This document shows, one piece after another, positions 16,748-24,936 of a stretch of 64,000 nt of DNA. The stretch comes from Sphaerisporangium fuscum (GTDB lineage Bacteria > Actinomycetota > Actinomycetes > Streptosporangiales > Streptosporangiaceae), in assembly GCF_018531465.1 (NCBI RefSeq), contig NZ_JAHDTF010000002.1, positions 310,001 to 374,000 of the forward strand, given 5' to 3'. How positions within the stretch are numbered: the first letter of the stretch is position 1; the number at the start of each line of letters is the position of its first letter. The notes below the pieces were generated by a model, which saw only the letters and a list, made by a program, of their open reading frames with translations, made no database searches and was not told where the DNA came from. Both the position numbers and the translations under genes were made by a program.

Positions 16748-17974
16748 TCAGGCGTCGGGGCGGACCAGGTCGGGGATCTTGCCGGTGCGGGTGTTGCCGA
16801 TCAGGGTGTCGGTGATGGTGACCTCAAGTGAGTGCGGGTTGCGCTGGAAGACGATGCTCGGGCCGAACGCCGAGCCGACGATGTGCTCGCGGACCTCGGC
16901 GGCGAGCCGCGGACCGGCCTCGCCGGAGGGGAGCAGCAGGACCTCCAGCACGCTCCCGCCGTCGGCGGGCTCCTTGAGGACGAGCTGGGCCCGGGCCACC
17001 CCCGGCCGCGCGCCCACGTCCGCCACGAACTCGGCGACGTTGAGCAGGTGACCACGGAACTTGATCAACCCGTCCCGGCGTCCGAGGATCCGCACCGCGC
17101 GCCGGGGGTCGCCGCAGGGGCAGGAGACGACGCGCCCGGCGTCGCCCGTCCGGTAGCGGAGGATCGGGTTGAGGCCGTCCGGGTTCAGGGTGGTGAAGTC
17201 GATCATCTCGTCCTCGCCCACCGACCACAGCTTGGTGGGCAGCGGGTGCCAGGTGTCGGCCGCGCATTCGGGGGTGTTGGTGGCGACCACCCAGGTCTCC
17301 GTGCTGCCGAACATGCCCCAGCGGCGGGCGTTCGGCGCCACGGCGGCGAGGTCCTCGGTGAGCTGCGGGTCCCAGCCCTCGCCCAGCCACAGCACCTTGC
17401 GCAGGTCGGGGAGCTTGATGCCGGCGTCGCGTGCGTGCCCGAAGACCAGCCGCAGCACGCTGGGCGTGCCGCCGAACGCCGTCACCTTCCGGGTGGCGAA
17501 GAACTCCAGCCACGGGTCGTACTCGTCCTTGTTCATCGCGCCGAGGTTCATCGCGACGCAGCCGGTGTGCTCGACGTAGGCGTTGACCAGGAAGTGGGCG
17601 CCCCACATCTTCCCGGCGCTCCAGCCGTTGACGAAGACGTCGTCGGGGGTGAGCGCCTTCCAGTTGTCGTGGACCTCGCGCATGTACAGCCCGGTGGGCG
17701 CGTAGCCGATTTGAGGACGGCCGGTGCTGCCGCCGCTCTGGAAGACCCAGGTGGCGCCCTGCCCGGCGCGGGGCGACAGGTGCGCCAGCGCGACCTGGAG
17801 GTCGTCCTTGAGCAGCACGGGAAGCTTCGCCAGGTCGTCCAGGGAGTCGATGCTCTCGATCCCCTCGTACCTGCCCGCCAGGGCCGGGACCGACTTCAGG
17901 GACGCGAGCAGCCCGCGGACCCGGGCCAGGTGGGCCTCGGTGAGTTCCGGGGTGGACAGCAGGAACTCCGGCAT
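16748..17974 (-). CDS. Phenylacetate-CoA ligase-like adenylating enzyme (PaaK family)
   Basis: A 408-residue ANL enzyme of the PaaK/coenzyme-F390-synthetase branch. 'VFQSGGSTGRPQIGYAPTG' is the P-loop, 'GMFGSTETWVVAT' the A5-like element, 'LNPILRYRTGDAG' the A7 element, and 'VSCPCGDPRRAVRILGRRDG' contains the CxC-type segment typical of PaaK. Shorter than ordinary acyl-CoA synthetases, as expected. GGAGGTAAC precedes the ATG. It follows the PaaI-type thioesterase by 22 nt in operon B, so ligase and proof-reading thioesterase probably act on the same aryl or acyl acid. Substrate unknown. Confidence 0.82.
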   Translation of the reverse strand: MPEFLLSTPELTEAHLARVRGLLASLKSVPALAGRYEGIESIDSLDDLAKLPVLLKDDLQVALAHLSPRAGQGATWVFQSGGSTGRPQIGYAPTGLYMREVHDNWKALTPDDVFVNGWSAGKMWGAHFLVNAYVEHTGCVAMNLGAMNKDEYDPWLEFFATRKVTAFGGTPSVLRLVFGHARDAGIKLPDLRKVLWLGEGWDPQLTEDLAAVAPNARRWGMFGSTETWVVATNTPECAADTWHPLPTKLWSVGEDEMIDFTTLNPDGLNPILRYRTGDAGRVVSCPCGDPRRAVRILGRRDGLIKFRGHLLNVAEFVADVGARPGVARAQLVLKEPADGGSVLEVLLLPSGEAGPRLAAEVREHIVGSAFGPSIVFQRNPHSLEVTITDTLIGNTRTGKIPDLVRPDA

Positions 17975-17996
17975 CGGTTACCTCCTTGATAGGGGC

Positions 17997-18410
17997 TTAT
18001 CGCGGCACCTGGGTGACCAGCACGCTGTGCCCGCGGAACTCGGCGACGACCTGGCGGTCGGCCCGGCGGACGGTGACGTCGTAGATGCCGCTGCGGCCGT
18101 GCCTGGTGCGTTCCACCGCCTCGGCCACCAGTTCCTCCCCCACCGGCACCGGGCGCAGGAAGGTGATCTCGGCGTGCTGGGCGAGCGCGATCGGCCCGCG
18201 GGAGTTGCTGGCGTAGGCGAAGGCGGCGTCGGCGAGCAGGAACAGGTATCCGCCGTGGATGATGCCGTGCCCGTTCACCATCGCCCCGGTCACCCGCACG
18301 CTCAGGACCGCCCTGCCCGAGGTCACCTCGTCCAGGCGGATGCCGAGCGTCTGACAGGCCTGGTCGCGGGCGAACATCTCCCGGGCCCGCTCAGCTTCCG
18401 TCATCGTCAT
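17997..18410 (-). CDS. PaaI-type hotdog thioesterase
   Basis: A 137-residue hotdog-fold thioesterase. 'NGHGIIHGGYLFLLADAAFA' is the PaaI signature with the catalytic Asp in 'LADAAFA', then 'ASNSRGPIALAQHAEITFLRPV'. PaaI enzymes hydrolyse (hydroxy)phenylacetyl-CoA and related thioesters. First gene of operon B, preceded by the minus-strand SARP-type promoter at 18456-18503. It may clear misloaded thioesters or release a product. ATG 18404 is an alternative start. Confidence 0.88.
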   Translation of the reverse strand: MTMTEAERAREMFARDQACQTLGIRLDEVTSGRAVLSVRVTGAMVNGHGIIHGGYLFLLADAAFAYASNSRGPIALAQHAEITFLRPVPVGEELVAEAVERTRHGRSGIYDVTVRRADRQVVAEFRGHSVLVTQVPR

Positions 18411-18455
18411 CGCCGTACCTCACCAAGGTTTTCTCCCAGTCGGCCGCATTAGGGG

Positions 18456-18503
18456 ATGTTCGCAGCGACCTCCACAAATTCGCTTCTGATCCGATGTCCG
18501 TCC
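18456..18503 (-). promoter_or_regulatory. SARP-type promoter of operon B
   Basis: Read on the minus strand: GGACGGA (18503-18497), GGATCAG (18492-18486), GAATTTG (18481-18475), each 11 bp apart, then GAACAT at 18461-18456 in the same -10 position as at the other two sites. CATCGGATC.GAAGCGA is shared almost perfectly with the operon A promoter. Confidence 0.72.
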
Positions 18504-18565
18504 CGTGGGCGGGTCGGCGGGCCGTCGATCACGCGCCCGCCCCGCCCGGCGTACGCCCGGCGGGC

Positions 18566-18613
18566 GGGTTCGCACCGGATTTGAAGGGGATCCGTAGTGC
18601 CCGTTGCCAAACT
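18566..18613 (+). promoter_or_regulatory. SARP-type promoter of operon C
   Basis: GGGTTCG (18566), GGATTTG (18577) and GGATCCG (18588) with exact 11-bp spacing, followed by CAAACT at 18608-18613. This is the clearest of the three sites. It lies 62 bp from the oppositely oriented operon B site, so one intergenic region serves both operons. Confidence 0.77.
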
Positions 18614-18665
18614 CTGAGCCGTCGTCGCGGCGGCGGCCCGCGCCCTACCCCCGGAACGGTGAACC

Positions 18666-19661
18666 ATGGCTGAGGCAACGAGCATGTTGCGGCGCATGTG
18701 CTGGCTCTTCCCGGACCGCGAGTCCACGCGCACCTCGGCGAAGTGGGGCGCCGCCTTCTGGGACGACTACGTCGAGGTGGCCAAGGAGGCCGGCCTGTCC
18801 TGGGAGCGCGTCGCGCCCGAGGCCGTCACGGTGGACGCCCTCGACCCGCACCGGCCGAAGTTCTACGTCGACGGCGAGCCGGTGACTCCGGAGGACACCC
18901 TCTTCGTCTCCTCGCTGTACTCGCTGCCGTACCAGGCGGCGGACGTGTTCAACCAGTTCACGCTGTACGCGGTGCTGGAGCAGGCCGGCTTCTACCTGCC
19001 GCACCCGCCGAGCCTCGCGGCCCTCTGCAACGACAAGATGGCGACGATCCTCTTCCTCAAGGACTGCCCGGTCCCGCCGATCCCGACGGTGCGGGTGGGG
19101 TCGGGGCGCGACCTGGTCTACGACGAGTACGAGTCGGCGACCCGCGACCTGCCGTACCCGGCGATCGCCAAGCCGTCCGGCTGGTGCGCCTCCCGGGGCA
19201 TCAACGTCGCGCGGGACGCCCATGACGTGCGCGGCCTGCTGAGCCTGGCGCAGGGCGGCGACACGACCCTGGTGTTCCAGCCCTACCTGGGCGACCGGAC
19301 GATCGACTACCGGGTGCACCTGGTCGACGGGCGGCCGCTGGCCGTGCTGGTGCGCCGGCCGGGCGACGGCGCGCCGTACACGCAGTTCAGCACGGGCGGG
19401 ACGCTGGCGTGGGTGCCGCTGCCGCCCGAACTGTCCGAGGCGGTCGCCTACTTCGCCGAGAAGCTGCCGCTGCCGTACCTCTGCGTCGACTTCCTGCACG
19501 ACGGCGAGCGCTTCTGGCTGTCGGAGATCGAGCTGGACGGGACGATCATGTGCCCCGACCGCGGCTCCCCGGAGGCCGTCCGGACCCAGCGGGACGTGAT
19601 CAAGGCCCGGTTCCTCGCGTACCGGAAGGGGCACGCGCGGCTTTTCGGGACGGACGCGTGA
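18666..19661 (+). CDS. ATP-grasp ligase (RimK/glutathione-synthetase-like)
   Basis: A 331-residue ATP-grasp protein. 'ALCNDKMATILFLKDCPVPP' is the start of the central domain, 'YPAIAKPSGWCASRGINVA' is the ATP-binding loop with the conserved Lys and Gly-rich turn, 'FQPYLGDRTIDYRVHLVDG' and 'LCVDFLHDGERFWLSEIELD' carry the acidic Mg/ATP ligands. Such enzymes form an acyl-phosphate and join it to an amine. With no condensation domain in the cluster, this is the best candidate for the amide-forming step. First gene of operon C, 53 bp after its SARP-type promoter; ATG 18687 is an alternative start. Confidence 0.83.
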   Translation: MAEATSMLRRMCWLFPDRESTRTSAKWGAAFWDDYVEVAKEAGLSWERVAPEAVTVDALDPHRPKFYVDGEPVTPEDTLFVSSLYSLPYQAADVFNQFTLYAVLEQAGFYLPHPPSLAALCNDKMATILFLKDCPVPPIPTVRVGSGRDLVYDEYESATRDLPYPAIAKPSGWCASRGINVARDAHDVRGLLSLAQGGDTTLVFQPYLGDRTIDYRVHLVDGRPLAVLVRRPGDGAPYTQFSTGGTLAWVPLPPELSEAVAYFAEKLPLPYLCVDFLHDGERFWLSEIELDGTIMCPDRGSPEAVRTQRDVIKARFLAYRKGHARLFGTDA

Positions 19662-19695
19662 CGCCGCCGGCGACGGCTTGCGCGGAGGGGACGCC

Positions 19696-20994
19696 ATGAG
19701 CGAGTCCGCCCGGATCAAGCTCGGCCGGGAGTTCAACCTGCTGTGGGCCGGCCAGACGGTCAGCAACATCGGCGACAAGATCAACGTGTTCGTCGTGCCG
19801 ACCACCATGATCCTGCTGCTGCACGCCTCGGCGTTCCAGGTCGGCCTGGTGAGCATGGCGCAGTACCTGGCGATCCCGCTGCTCAGCCTGATCGCCGGCA
19901 TGCTGGTCGACCGGTGGGACCTGCGGAGCACGCTGATCGCCTGCGACCTGATCAGGTTCGCGATGATCGTGCTGATCCCGGTGGCGTACTGGGCCGGTTT
20001 CCTGTCGGTGCCGCTGCTGTTCGTCAGCGTCGCCGTGGTGAACGCGACCTCGGTGTTCTTCAACATCGGCTACACCGCCACCATCGCCTCGATCGTCGAG
20101 CCGGACGGGCGCGTGCAGGCGTACGCGAACCTCGAGACCAGCCGCACGTCCTCGGAGGTGGTCGGCCCGGCCATCGCCAGTGGCCTGTACCAGCTCCTCG
20201 GCGTGGCCTCCCTGCTCGTGGACGCCGCCAGCTACCTGTTCTCGGCCGGGAGCATCCGCGCGATGAAGCCGTACGGCGGCGGGGCAGGCCGGCAGCAGTC
20301 GATGTGGGCGCGGCTCAAGCGCGGCGTCGCGCTGAACTGGAACGACCCGGTGCTGCGCCGCACCCTGATCGGGACCCTGCTCGCCAACATCGGCGGTCCG
20401 ATCTTCGTCACGGTGATGCCCGTGCTGGCGTACCGGGGGCTCGGGCTCTCGGTCGGCACCCTGGGCGCGGCCATGTCGGTGGCCGCCGTCGGCGCGATGA
20501 TCGGCACGCTGCTGGCGCAGCGGGTCAGCAGGTGGATGGGGCCCGCCCGCATGATGCCGTGGTCGATCTTCCTGCACTCGCTGGTCGGCCTCGGCATCCT
20601 CGCGGCTCCGGCGCTGCCGTCCGCGATCGTGCTGGGCGCGACGCTCACCCTCTACGGCCTGTTCATGGTCTGGTACAACGTGAGCACCGCCGCCGTACGG
20701 CAGGCGCGCGTCCCGGCCGCCGACCAGGCGGTCTCCCACGCGGCCTTCCGCACGATCACCTGGGGCGTGATCCCGCTCAGCGTGTTCGTCGGCGGCGTGA
20801 TGGTCGACGCGCTGACCGGCGGCTTCGGCGTCCTGGACGCCACGAAGATCACCATGGTGATCGGCACGCTCATCGGCACCTTCTTCGCCGCCATCCCGCT
20901 GGCCCCGGTGCGGTCGCTGCTCGACCGCGAGAAGGCCGAGGCCGATCGGATCGCCGTGGCGGCCGGCGACGACACGGCGGTCGAGACGGCGTGA
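19696..20994 (+). CDS. MFS exporter
   Basis: A 432-residue major facilitator with about twelve hydrophobic segments. N-terminal 'LLWAGQTVSNIGDKI' and 'LLSLIAGMLVDRWDLRSTLI' are the usual TM1-TM3 signature of the MFS_3/enterobactin-exporter branch. GGAGGGG precedes ATG 19696, which I prefer to an in-frame upstream start because of this ribosome site. It lies 34 bp after the ATP-grasp gene in the same operon and most likely exports the cluster product, giving self-protection. Confidence 0.88.
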   Translation: MSESARIKLGREFNLLWAGQTVSNIGDKINVFVVPTTMILLLHASAFQVGLVSMAQYLAIPLLSLIAGMLVDRWDLRSTLIACDLIRFAMIVLIPVAYWAGFLSVPLLFVSVAVVNATSVFFNIGYTATIASIVEPDGRVQAYANLETSRTSSEVVGPAIASGLYQLLGVASLLVDAASYLFSAGSIRAMKPYGGGAGRQQSMWARLKRGVALNWNDPVLRRTLIGTLLANIGGPIFVTVMPVLAYRGLGLSVGTLGAAMSVAAVGAMIGTLLAQRVSRWMGPARMMPWSIFLHSLVGLGILAAPALPSAIVLGATLTLYGLFMVWYNVSTAAVRQARVPAADQAVSHAAFRTITWGVIPLSVFVGGVMVDALTGGFGVLDATKITMVIGTLIGTFFAAIPLAPVRSLLDREKAEADRIAVAAGDDTAVETA

Positions 20995-21034
20995 CCGCTC
21001 GACGTCCCCTTCCTACGGCGCCCCTGGAGAGGCC

Positions 21035-21907
21035 ATGACATCCACCGCTGAACCGACGGTGCTCATCACGGGCGCCTCCTCCGGCATCGGTCTCCGGACG
21101 GCGATCGCCGCGGCACAGGCCGGTTTCCTCCCGATCGCGACGATGCGCGACCTGGACCGCGCGGGCGACCTGCGCAAGGCCGCCGCCGACGCGGGCGTCA
21201 CCGTGGACGTCCGGCGGCTGGACGTCACCGACGAGGATTCGATCGACGCGTGCCTGCGCGGCGTGGCCGAGACGCACGGCCGGCTCGACGCGCTGGTCAA
21301 CAACGCCGGCATCGCCAACACCTTCCCGACGATCGAGATGTCCGACATGGCGACCTACCGGGCCAACCTGGAGGTCAACTTCTTCGGCGTGGTGGCGGTG
21401 ACGAGGGCCGCGCTGCCGCACCTGCGGGCCTCGCGGGGCCGCGTCGTCACCGTCGGCAGCACGCGGGGGATCATCGCCCAGCCGTTCAACGAGGCGTACT
21501 CGGCGGCGAAGTTCGCCGTCGAGGGCTTCCTGGAGAGCCTCGCCCCGGTGGTCTCGGCCATGGGCGTGACCGTGACGATCGTCGAGCCCGGGCCGGTGTT
21601 CGAGACCTCGTTCGCCGCCAACGCGGGCGTCACCCGGGACTCGCTGCTCGCCGCCGCCGGACCGTACGCCGAGGTGCTGCGGACGTACATGGACTGGGTC
21701 GCCCGGTCCGGCTACCCGGGCGCCCAGACCGCCACCGAGGTCGCCGAGGTGGTGCTCCGCGCCCTCACCGATCCGCGGCCGCCGTTCCGCATCCCCACCA
21801 GCGAGTGGGCCAGGGAGTACGCGGCCGTCAAACTCACCGACCCGGACGGCTCGGCCGTCCAGGCCATGACCCGCTCCTGGTGCACGGAGGAGCGGCCGGC
21901 ACCGTGA
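21035..21907 (+). CDS. Short-chain dehydrogenase/reductase
   Basis: A 290-residue classical SDR. TGASSGIG at residues 12-19 binds NAD(P), 'NNAGIANTF' is the structural NNAG motif, and Ser in 'TVGSTRG' with Y155-x-x-x-K159 ('YSAAK') forms the catalytic triad. Last gene of operon C (40 bp after the exporter). It may reduce the carbonyl produced by the amine oxidase; this link is inference. Its stop is one base away from the stop of the convergent SnoaL-like gene. Confidence 0.9.
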   Translation: MTSTAEPTVLITGASSGIGLRTAIAAAQAGFLPIATMRDLDRAGDLRKAAADAGVTVDVRRLDVTDEDSIDACLRGVAETHGRLDALVNNAGIANTFPTIEMSDMATYRANLEVNFFGVVAVTRAALPHLRASRGRVVTVGSTRGIIAQPFNEAYSAAKFAVEGFLESLAPVVSAMGVTVTIVEPGPVFETSFAANAGVTRDSLLAAAGPYAEVLRTYMDWVARSGYPGAQTATEVAEVVLRALTDPRPPFRIPTSEWAREYAAVKLTDPDGSAVQAMTRSWCTEERPAP

Positions 21908-21908
21908 A

Positions 21909-22274
21909 TCAGGTGGCGGGCAGGGGGCCGTAGGTGCCCATGCCGGCCACGACGAGGTCACCGTCGAAGGTCAGTACCTCGTTGACCAGTTGCCCCACCT
22001 GGTTGCGGTAGTTCACCACGACGGTGTCGACGCCCGCGTAGACGCCGAGGACCTCGAAACGCAGGTCGTCGATACGGCTCAGCGCCTCGGTCCAGTACGC
22101 GCGCAGCGCCTCCTTGCCGCGGACGACCCCGTCGGAGCCGTCGAGGATCCGCGCGGCGACCGGCGAGGTGAAGACCACGTCGTCGGAGTAATGCTTCAGG
22201 ATGCGGTCGAGATCGTGGGAGTTCCAGCCGTCCACCCACTCGTCGGCGAACCGCTGTGCGCGCTCAAGGTCCAT
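21909..22274 (-). CDS. SnoaL-like/NTF2-fold protein
   Basis: A 121-residue NTF2-like protein: 'WVDGWNSHDLDRILKHYSDD' and 'GVVRGKEALRAYW' are the SnoaL-type pattern. Members include polyketide cyclases, isomerases and many uncharacterised small enzymes. I chose ATG 22274 because it begins the domain; a TATAGG -10-like element lies just upstream on the minus strand (about 22287-22282), compatible with a very short leader. No SARP heptamers found upstream. It converges on operon C and marks the probable right end of the cluster. Confidence 0.75.
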   Translation of the reverse strand: MDLERAQRFADEWVDGWNSHDLDRILKHYSDDVVFTSPVAARILDGSDGVVRGKEALRAYWTEALSRIDDLRFEVLGVYAGVDTVVVNYRNQVGQLVNEVLTFDGDLVVAGMGTYGPLPAT

Positions 22275-22566
22275 GCCACTACCTATACAGCACGCGAACG
22301 AGGCGGGTGTTCGCCGGGATACGTCCAGGTAACGAGGCGATCCGCACATGCGCCGGGAAACGATGACACCGGTCACTCGTCAAGCCTCAAGCATGCTGCT
22401 AATAATGAGCCGACCGTACTCGATTTCTGTATGTCGCCCGGACGCCGGCGGAAACGATTCACGAGAATCGGCCGCTCGAAATGATCGCGAAGCAAAGGCC
22501 GTCACTTTCGAGCCCGCCGTAATCGCGTCACCCGACACCCGGCGAAGGCGACAAGGAAAGGACGAT

Positions 22567-23787
22567 GTGCGTACGACCACGAGAATCCCGGCGCCGACCG
22601 GCCCACGGCTGTTACCCGTGCGGCGCGGAGCGGCCGGTTCCGCCATCCTGCTCCTCGCCGCGTCGCTCTCGGTCGCGCTCGGGCAAGGCCCGGCGGCCGC
22701 GGACGCCCCGCCCGGGTGCGGGACGGTCCTGCTGACCAGCGTCAAGCTCACCGAGGACCTCACCTGCACGGGGGACGGCCTGGTGATCGGCGCCGACAAC
22801 GTGACCGTCGACCTCAACGGGCACACCGTCTCCGGATCGGGCACCGGGCGCGGTATCGGCAGCAGTGACTCCTCCGCCGGCACCCGCTGGACTGGGACGA
22901 CCGTTCGGGGTGGAACGATCCAGGGCTTCGCCAAGGGCATGTCGTTCTTCGGAGCCACCGACGTCAAGATCTTGAACGTGACCGTGTCGGGCGGCGTGAT
23001 CGAAAGCGACTTCAACATGTCGGGCAAGCCCTCGCTGTCCATCAGCGGGTCGCGTTCCCGGTGCGTCCTGGACCGGTTGGACCTGCGGCACAGCCGGGCC
23101 ACCGTCAACCACTGCACGATCAAGGGAGATGCCTGGATCAACGAGACGAACCTGACGGTCACCGGCAGCCGCTTCACGGGCGGGAACCTGTCATTCCGCC
23201 AGACCGACGGCAACGTCATCACCGGCAACGTCTTCGACGGCGCAGGAATCAACCTGGGCGCTGAGTGCCGCGACAACACCATCCGCGGCAACGTCTTCAA
23301 GAACACCGGCACCGCGCTGTATCTGGGCGGCTCGTCCAAGATCAACGCGGTCGAGGACAACACCTTCAAGGACAACGACATCGGCATCGAGGCGATTCAT
23401 TACCACGAGACGGTGACGGGCAACCGGTTCATCCGCAACCGGACGGCCGGGATGTTCCTCCAGGGCGCCCTGCCGGTGCCGGGCACCATCTCCGGCAACC
23501 TCTTCCGCAGGAACGGCGAGAACCCCAGCGGAATCACCGACGCCGCCGGGAACCTGGTACGCGGCGGCATCCACATCGGCTGGAAGGGCGACCCCAAGCC
23601 GGTGACCGTGGCCGGGAACGTCGGGGTGCGCAACTCCGGATGGTTCATCTGGGCGCCGCACGACTCGGTGCTGGACGGCGGCGGGAACCAGGGCGGGCCG
23701 TGCGGGCCTCCGCCCACCTCCGAGCCCAAGCCGCCGGGCGGTCCCCAGCCTCCTCCGCTGCCCGCCTCGGTGACCTGCACCGGGTAG
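22567..23787 (+). CDS. Secreted right-handed beta-helix (NosD-like) protein
   Basis: A 406-residue protein with a signal peptide ('AILLLAASLSVALGQGPAAA', cleavage near ADA-PP) and a parallel beta-helix domain. It has repeated 'TVDLNGHTVSGSG', 'NVITGNVFDGAG', 'NTIRGNVFKNTG' and 'TVTGNRFIRNRT' coils. GTG 22567 is preceded by AAGGAAAGGA. The C-terminus is Pro-rich ('PPPTSEPKPPGGPQPPPLP') and ends in a Cys-containing tail. The fold is used by polysaccharide lyases and surface proteins; no catalytic set is obvious. Monocistronic. Confidence 0.8.
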   Translation: MRTTTRIPAPTGPRLLPVRRGAAGSAILLLAASLSVALGQGPAAADAPPGCGTVLLTSVKLTEDLTCTGDGLVIGADNVTVDLNGHTVSGSGTGRGIGSSDSSAGTRWTGTTVRGGTIQGFAKGMSFFGATDVKILNVTVSGGVIESDFNMSGKPSLSISGSRSRCVLDRLDLRHSRATVNHCTIKGDAWINETNLTVTGSRFTGGNLSFRQTDGNVITGNVFDGAGINLGAECRDNTIRGNVFKNTGTALYLGGSSKINAVEDNTFKDNDIGIEAIHYHETVTGNRFIRNRTAGMFLQGALPVPGTISGNLFRRNGENPSGITDAAGNLVRGGIHIGWKGDPKPVTVAGNVGVRNSGWFIWAPHDSVLDGGGNQGGPCGPPPTSEPKPPGGPQPPPLPASVTCTG

Positions 23788-23813
23788 CCGGCCCACCTCG
23801 GTGAGCACGTGGG

Positions 23814-23853
23814 CCCGCCGCCCGGCCGCCCTCCTCGGCGGCCGGACGGCGGG
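23814..23853. terminator. Bidirectional hairpin terminator
   Basis: A 17-bp stem with one mismatch (starting CCCGCCGCCCGGCCGCC, 6-nt loop) between the beta-helix gene and the convergent ABC operon. Confidence 0.75.
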
Positions 23854-23867
23854 ACGTCTCGCGGTGG

Positions 23868-24920
23868 TCAGCTCGCCGGAACCGCCTTGACGAACTCGGT
23901 GGTGTAGGTCTTGGACAGGTCGATGGTGTCCTTCTTGCCCTTGACGTTGGGCGAGAAGGAGCTGAGGACCTCCAGGACGTTCTTGGCGCCTTCCTCGTCC
24001 ATGACGCCGTCCGGCCGGAAGATGCTCTTGGTGTCGTTGATCGACTTGGCGTACAGCTTGGGGTCGCCGCCCGCGTAGTCGGCGGGCATCTTGGCGGCGA
24101 TCTCCTCCGCGGAGTGCTGGTTGATGTATCTCAGCGTCTTGACCAGGGCGTTGGCGAGCTTCTGCACGGTCTGCTTGTTGTTCTGGACCCAGGCGCAGTC
24201 CATGTAGAGCGAGCTGGCCGGGTAGAGGCCGCCGAGCGCCGCCCGGGTGCCCTCCTCGGTGCGCATGTCGAGGATGATCTTGCCTTTGCCGCTGGTGGTC
24301 AGCTTGGCGGCGGTGGGGTCGGTGGTCATGCCCGCGTCGATGCCGCCGTTGTCCATCGCGGCGATGAAGGTCGGGCCGGCGCCCGCCTTCACCCGGGTGA
24401 ACTCCTCCGTCGCGACACCGCTCTTCACCGCGAGCGCCTGGGTGAGGAAGTCGGTGGACGAGCCGGGGCTGGTGATGCCGAGCCGCTTGCCCTTGAAGTC
24501 CTTCGCCGACTTGATCTTGTCGGCCTGGGCCGTCGAGACGACCTCGACCTCGCCGGGCACGTCGGCGAACTGCACCACGCTCTGGATGCACTTGCCCTTG
24601 GTCTGCAGGTCGATGGTGTGGTCGTAGAACCCGACGACACCCTGGACGTCGCCGCTGATCAGGACGTTCTCGGCCTGCGCGCCGGAGGGCTCGGTGAGCA
24701 GCTGGACGTCCAGGCCCTCCTGCTTGAAGTAGCCGAGCTGCTCGGTGAGCTTGGGCGGCAGGTAGATGACCTTGTCGATGCCACCGATCATGATCTTGAC
24801 CTGGGGAGCGGCGCCGCCGGCGGAGGCGGATGTCGTACGGGAGTCGCGGCAGCCGGTGGCGGCGACGGCCACCGCGAGGCCGACGGCGGCGGTGACGGCG
24901 AGGCGGGAGGTGCGCTTCAT
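23868..24920 (-). CDS. ABC importer substrate-binding lipoprotein (NMT1/SsuA-like)
   Basis: A 350-residue protein with a lipobox ('VAVAATGC', Cys24). The mature part is of the NMT1/SsuA/TauA type: 'VIYLPPKLTEQLGYFKQEGL', 'FKGKRLGITSPGSSTDFLTQ', 'AAMDNGGIDAGMTTDPTA'. It captures a small organic solute such as a sulfonate, pyrimidine or other heterocycle. It lies 16 bp downstream of the permease in an ATPase-permease-SBP operon. Ligand not deducible. Confidence 0.88.
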   Translation of the reverse strand: MKRTSRLAVTAAVGLAVAVAATGCRDSRTTSASAGGAAPQVKIMIGGIDKVIYLPPKLTEQLGYFKQEGLDVQLLTEPSGAQAENVLISGDVQGVVGFYDHTIDLQTKGKCIQSVVQFADVPGEVEVVSTAQADKIKSAKDFKGKRLGITSPGSSTDFLTQALAVKSGVATEEFTRVKAGAGPTFIAAMDNGGIDAGMTTDPTAAKLTTSGKGKIILDMRTEEGTRAALGGLYPASSLYMDCAWVQNNKQTVQKLANALVKTLRYINQHSAEEIAAKMPADYAGGDPKLYAKSINDTKSIFRPDGVMDEEGAKNVLEVLSSFSPNVKGKKDTIDLSKTYTTEFVKAVPAS

Positions 24921-24936
24921 GGGGGTGTGGCTCCGA

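Noticed and set aside
16748..17974. Broken P-loop in the PaaK-like ligase (G-R-P-Q instead of G-K-P)
   Set aside because: PaaK-branch enzymes vary at these positions, the remaining motifs are intact, and inactivity cannot be claimed.
22275..22400. SARP-type heptamer site before the SnoaL-like gene
   Set aside because: No set of three heptamers at 11-bp spacing could be found; only a TATAGG -10-like element is visible.
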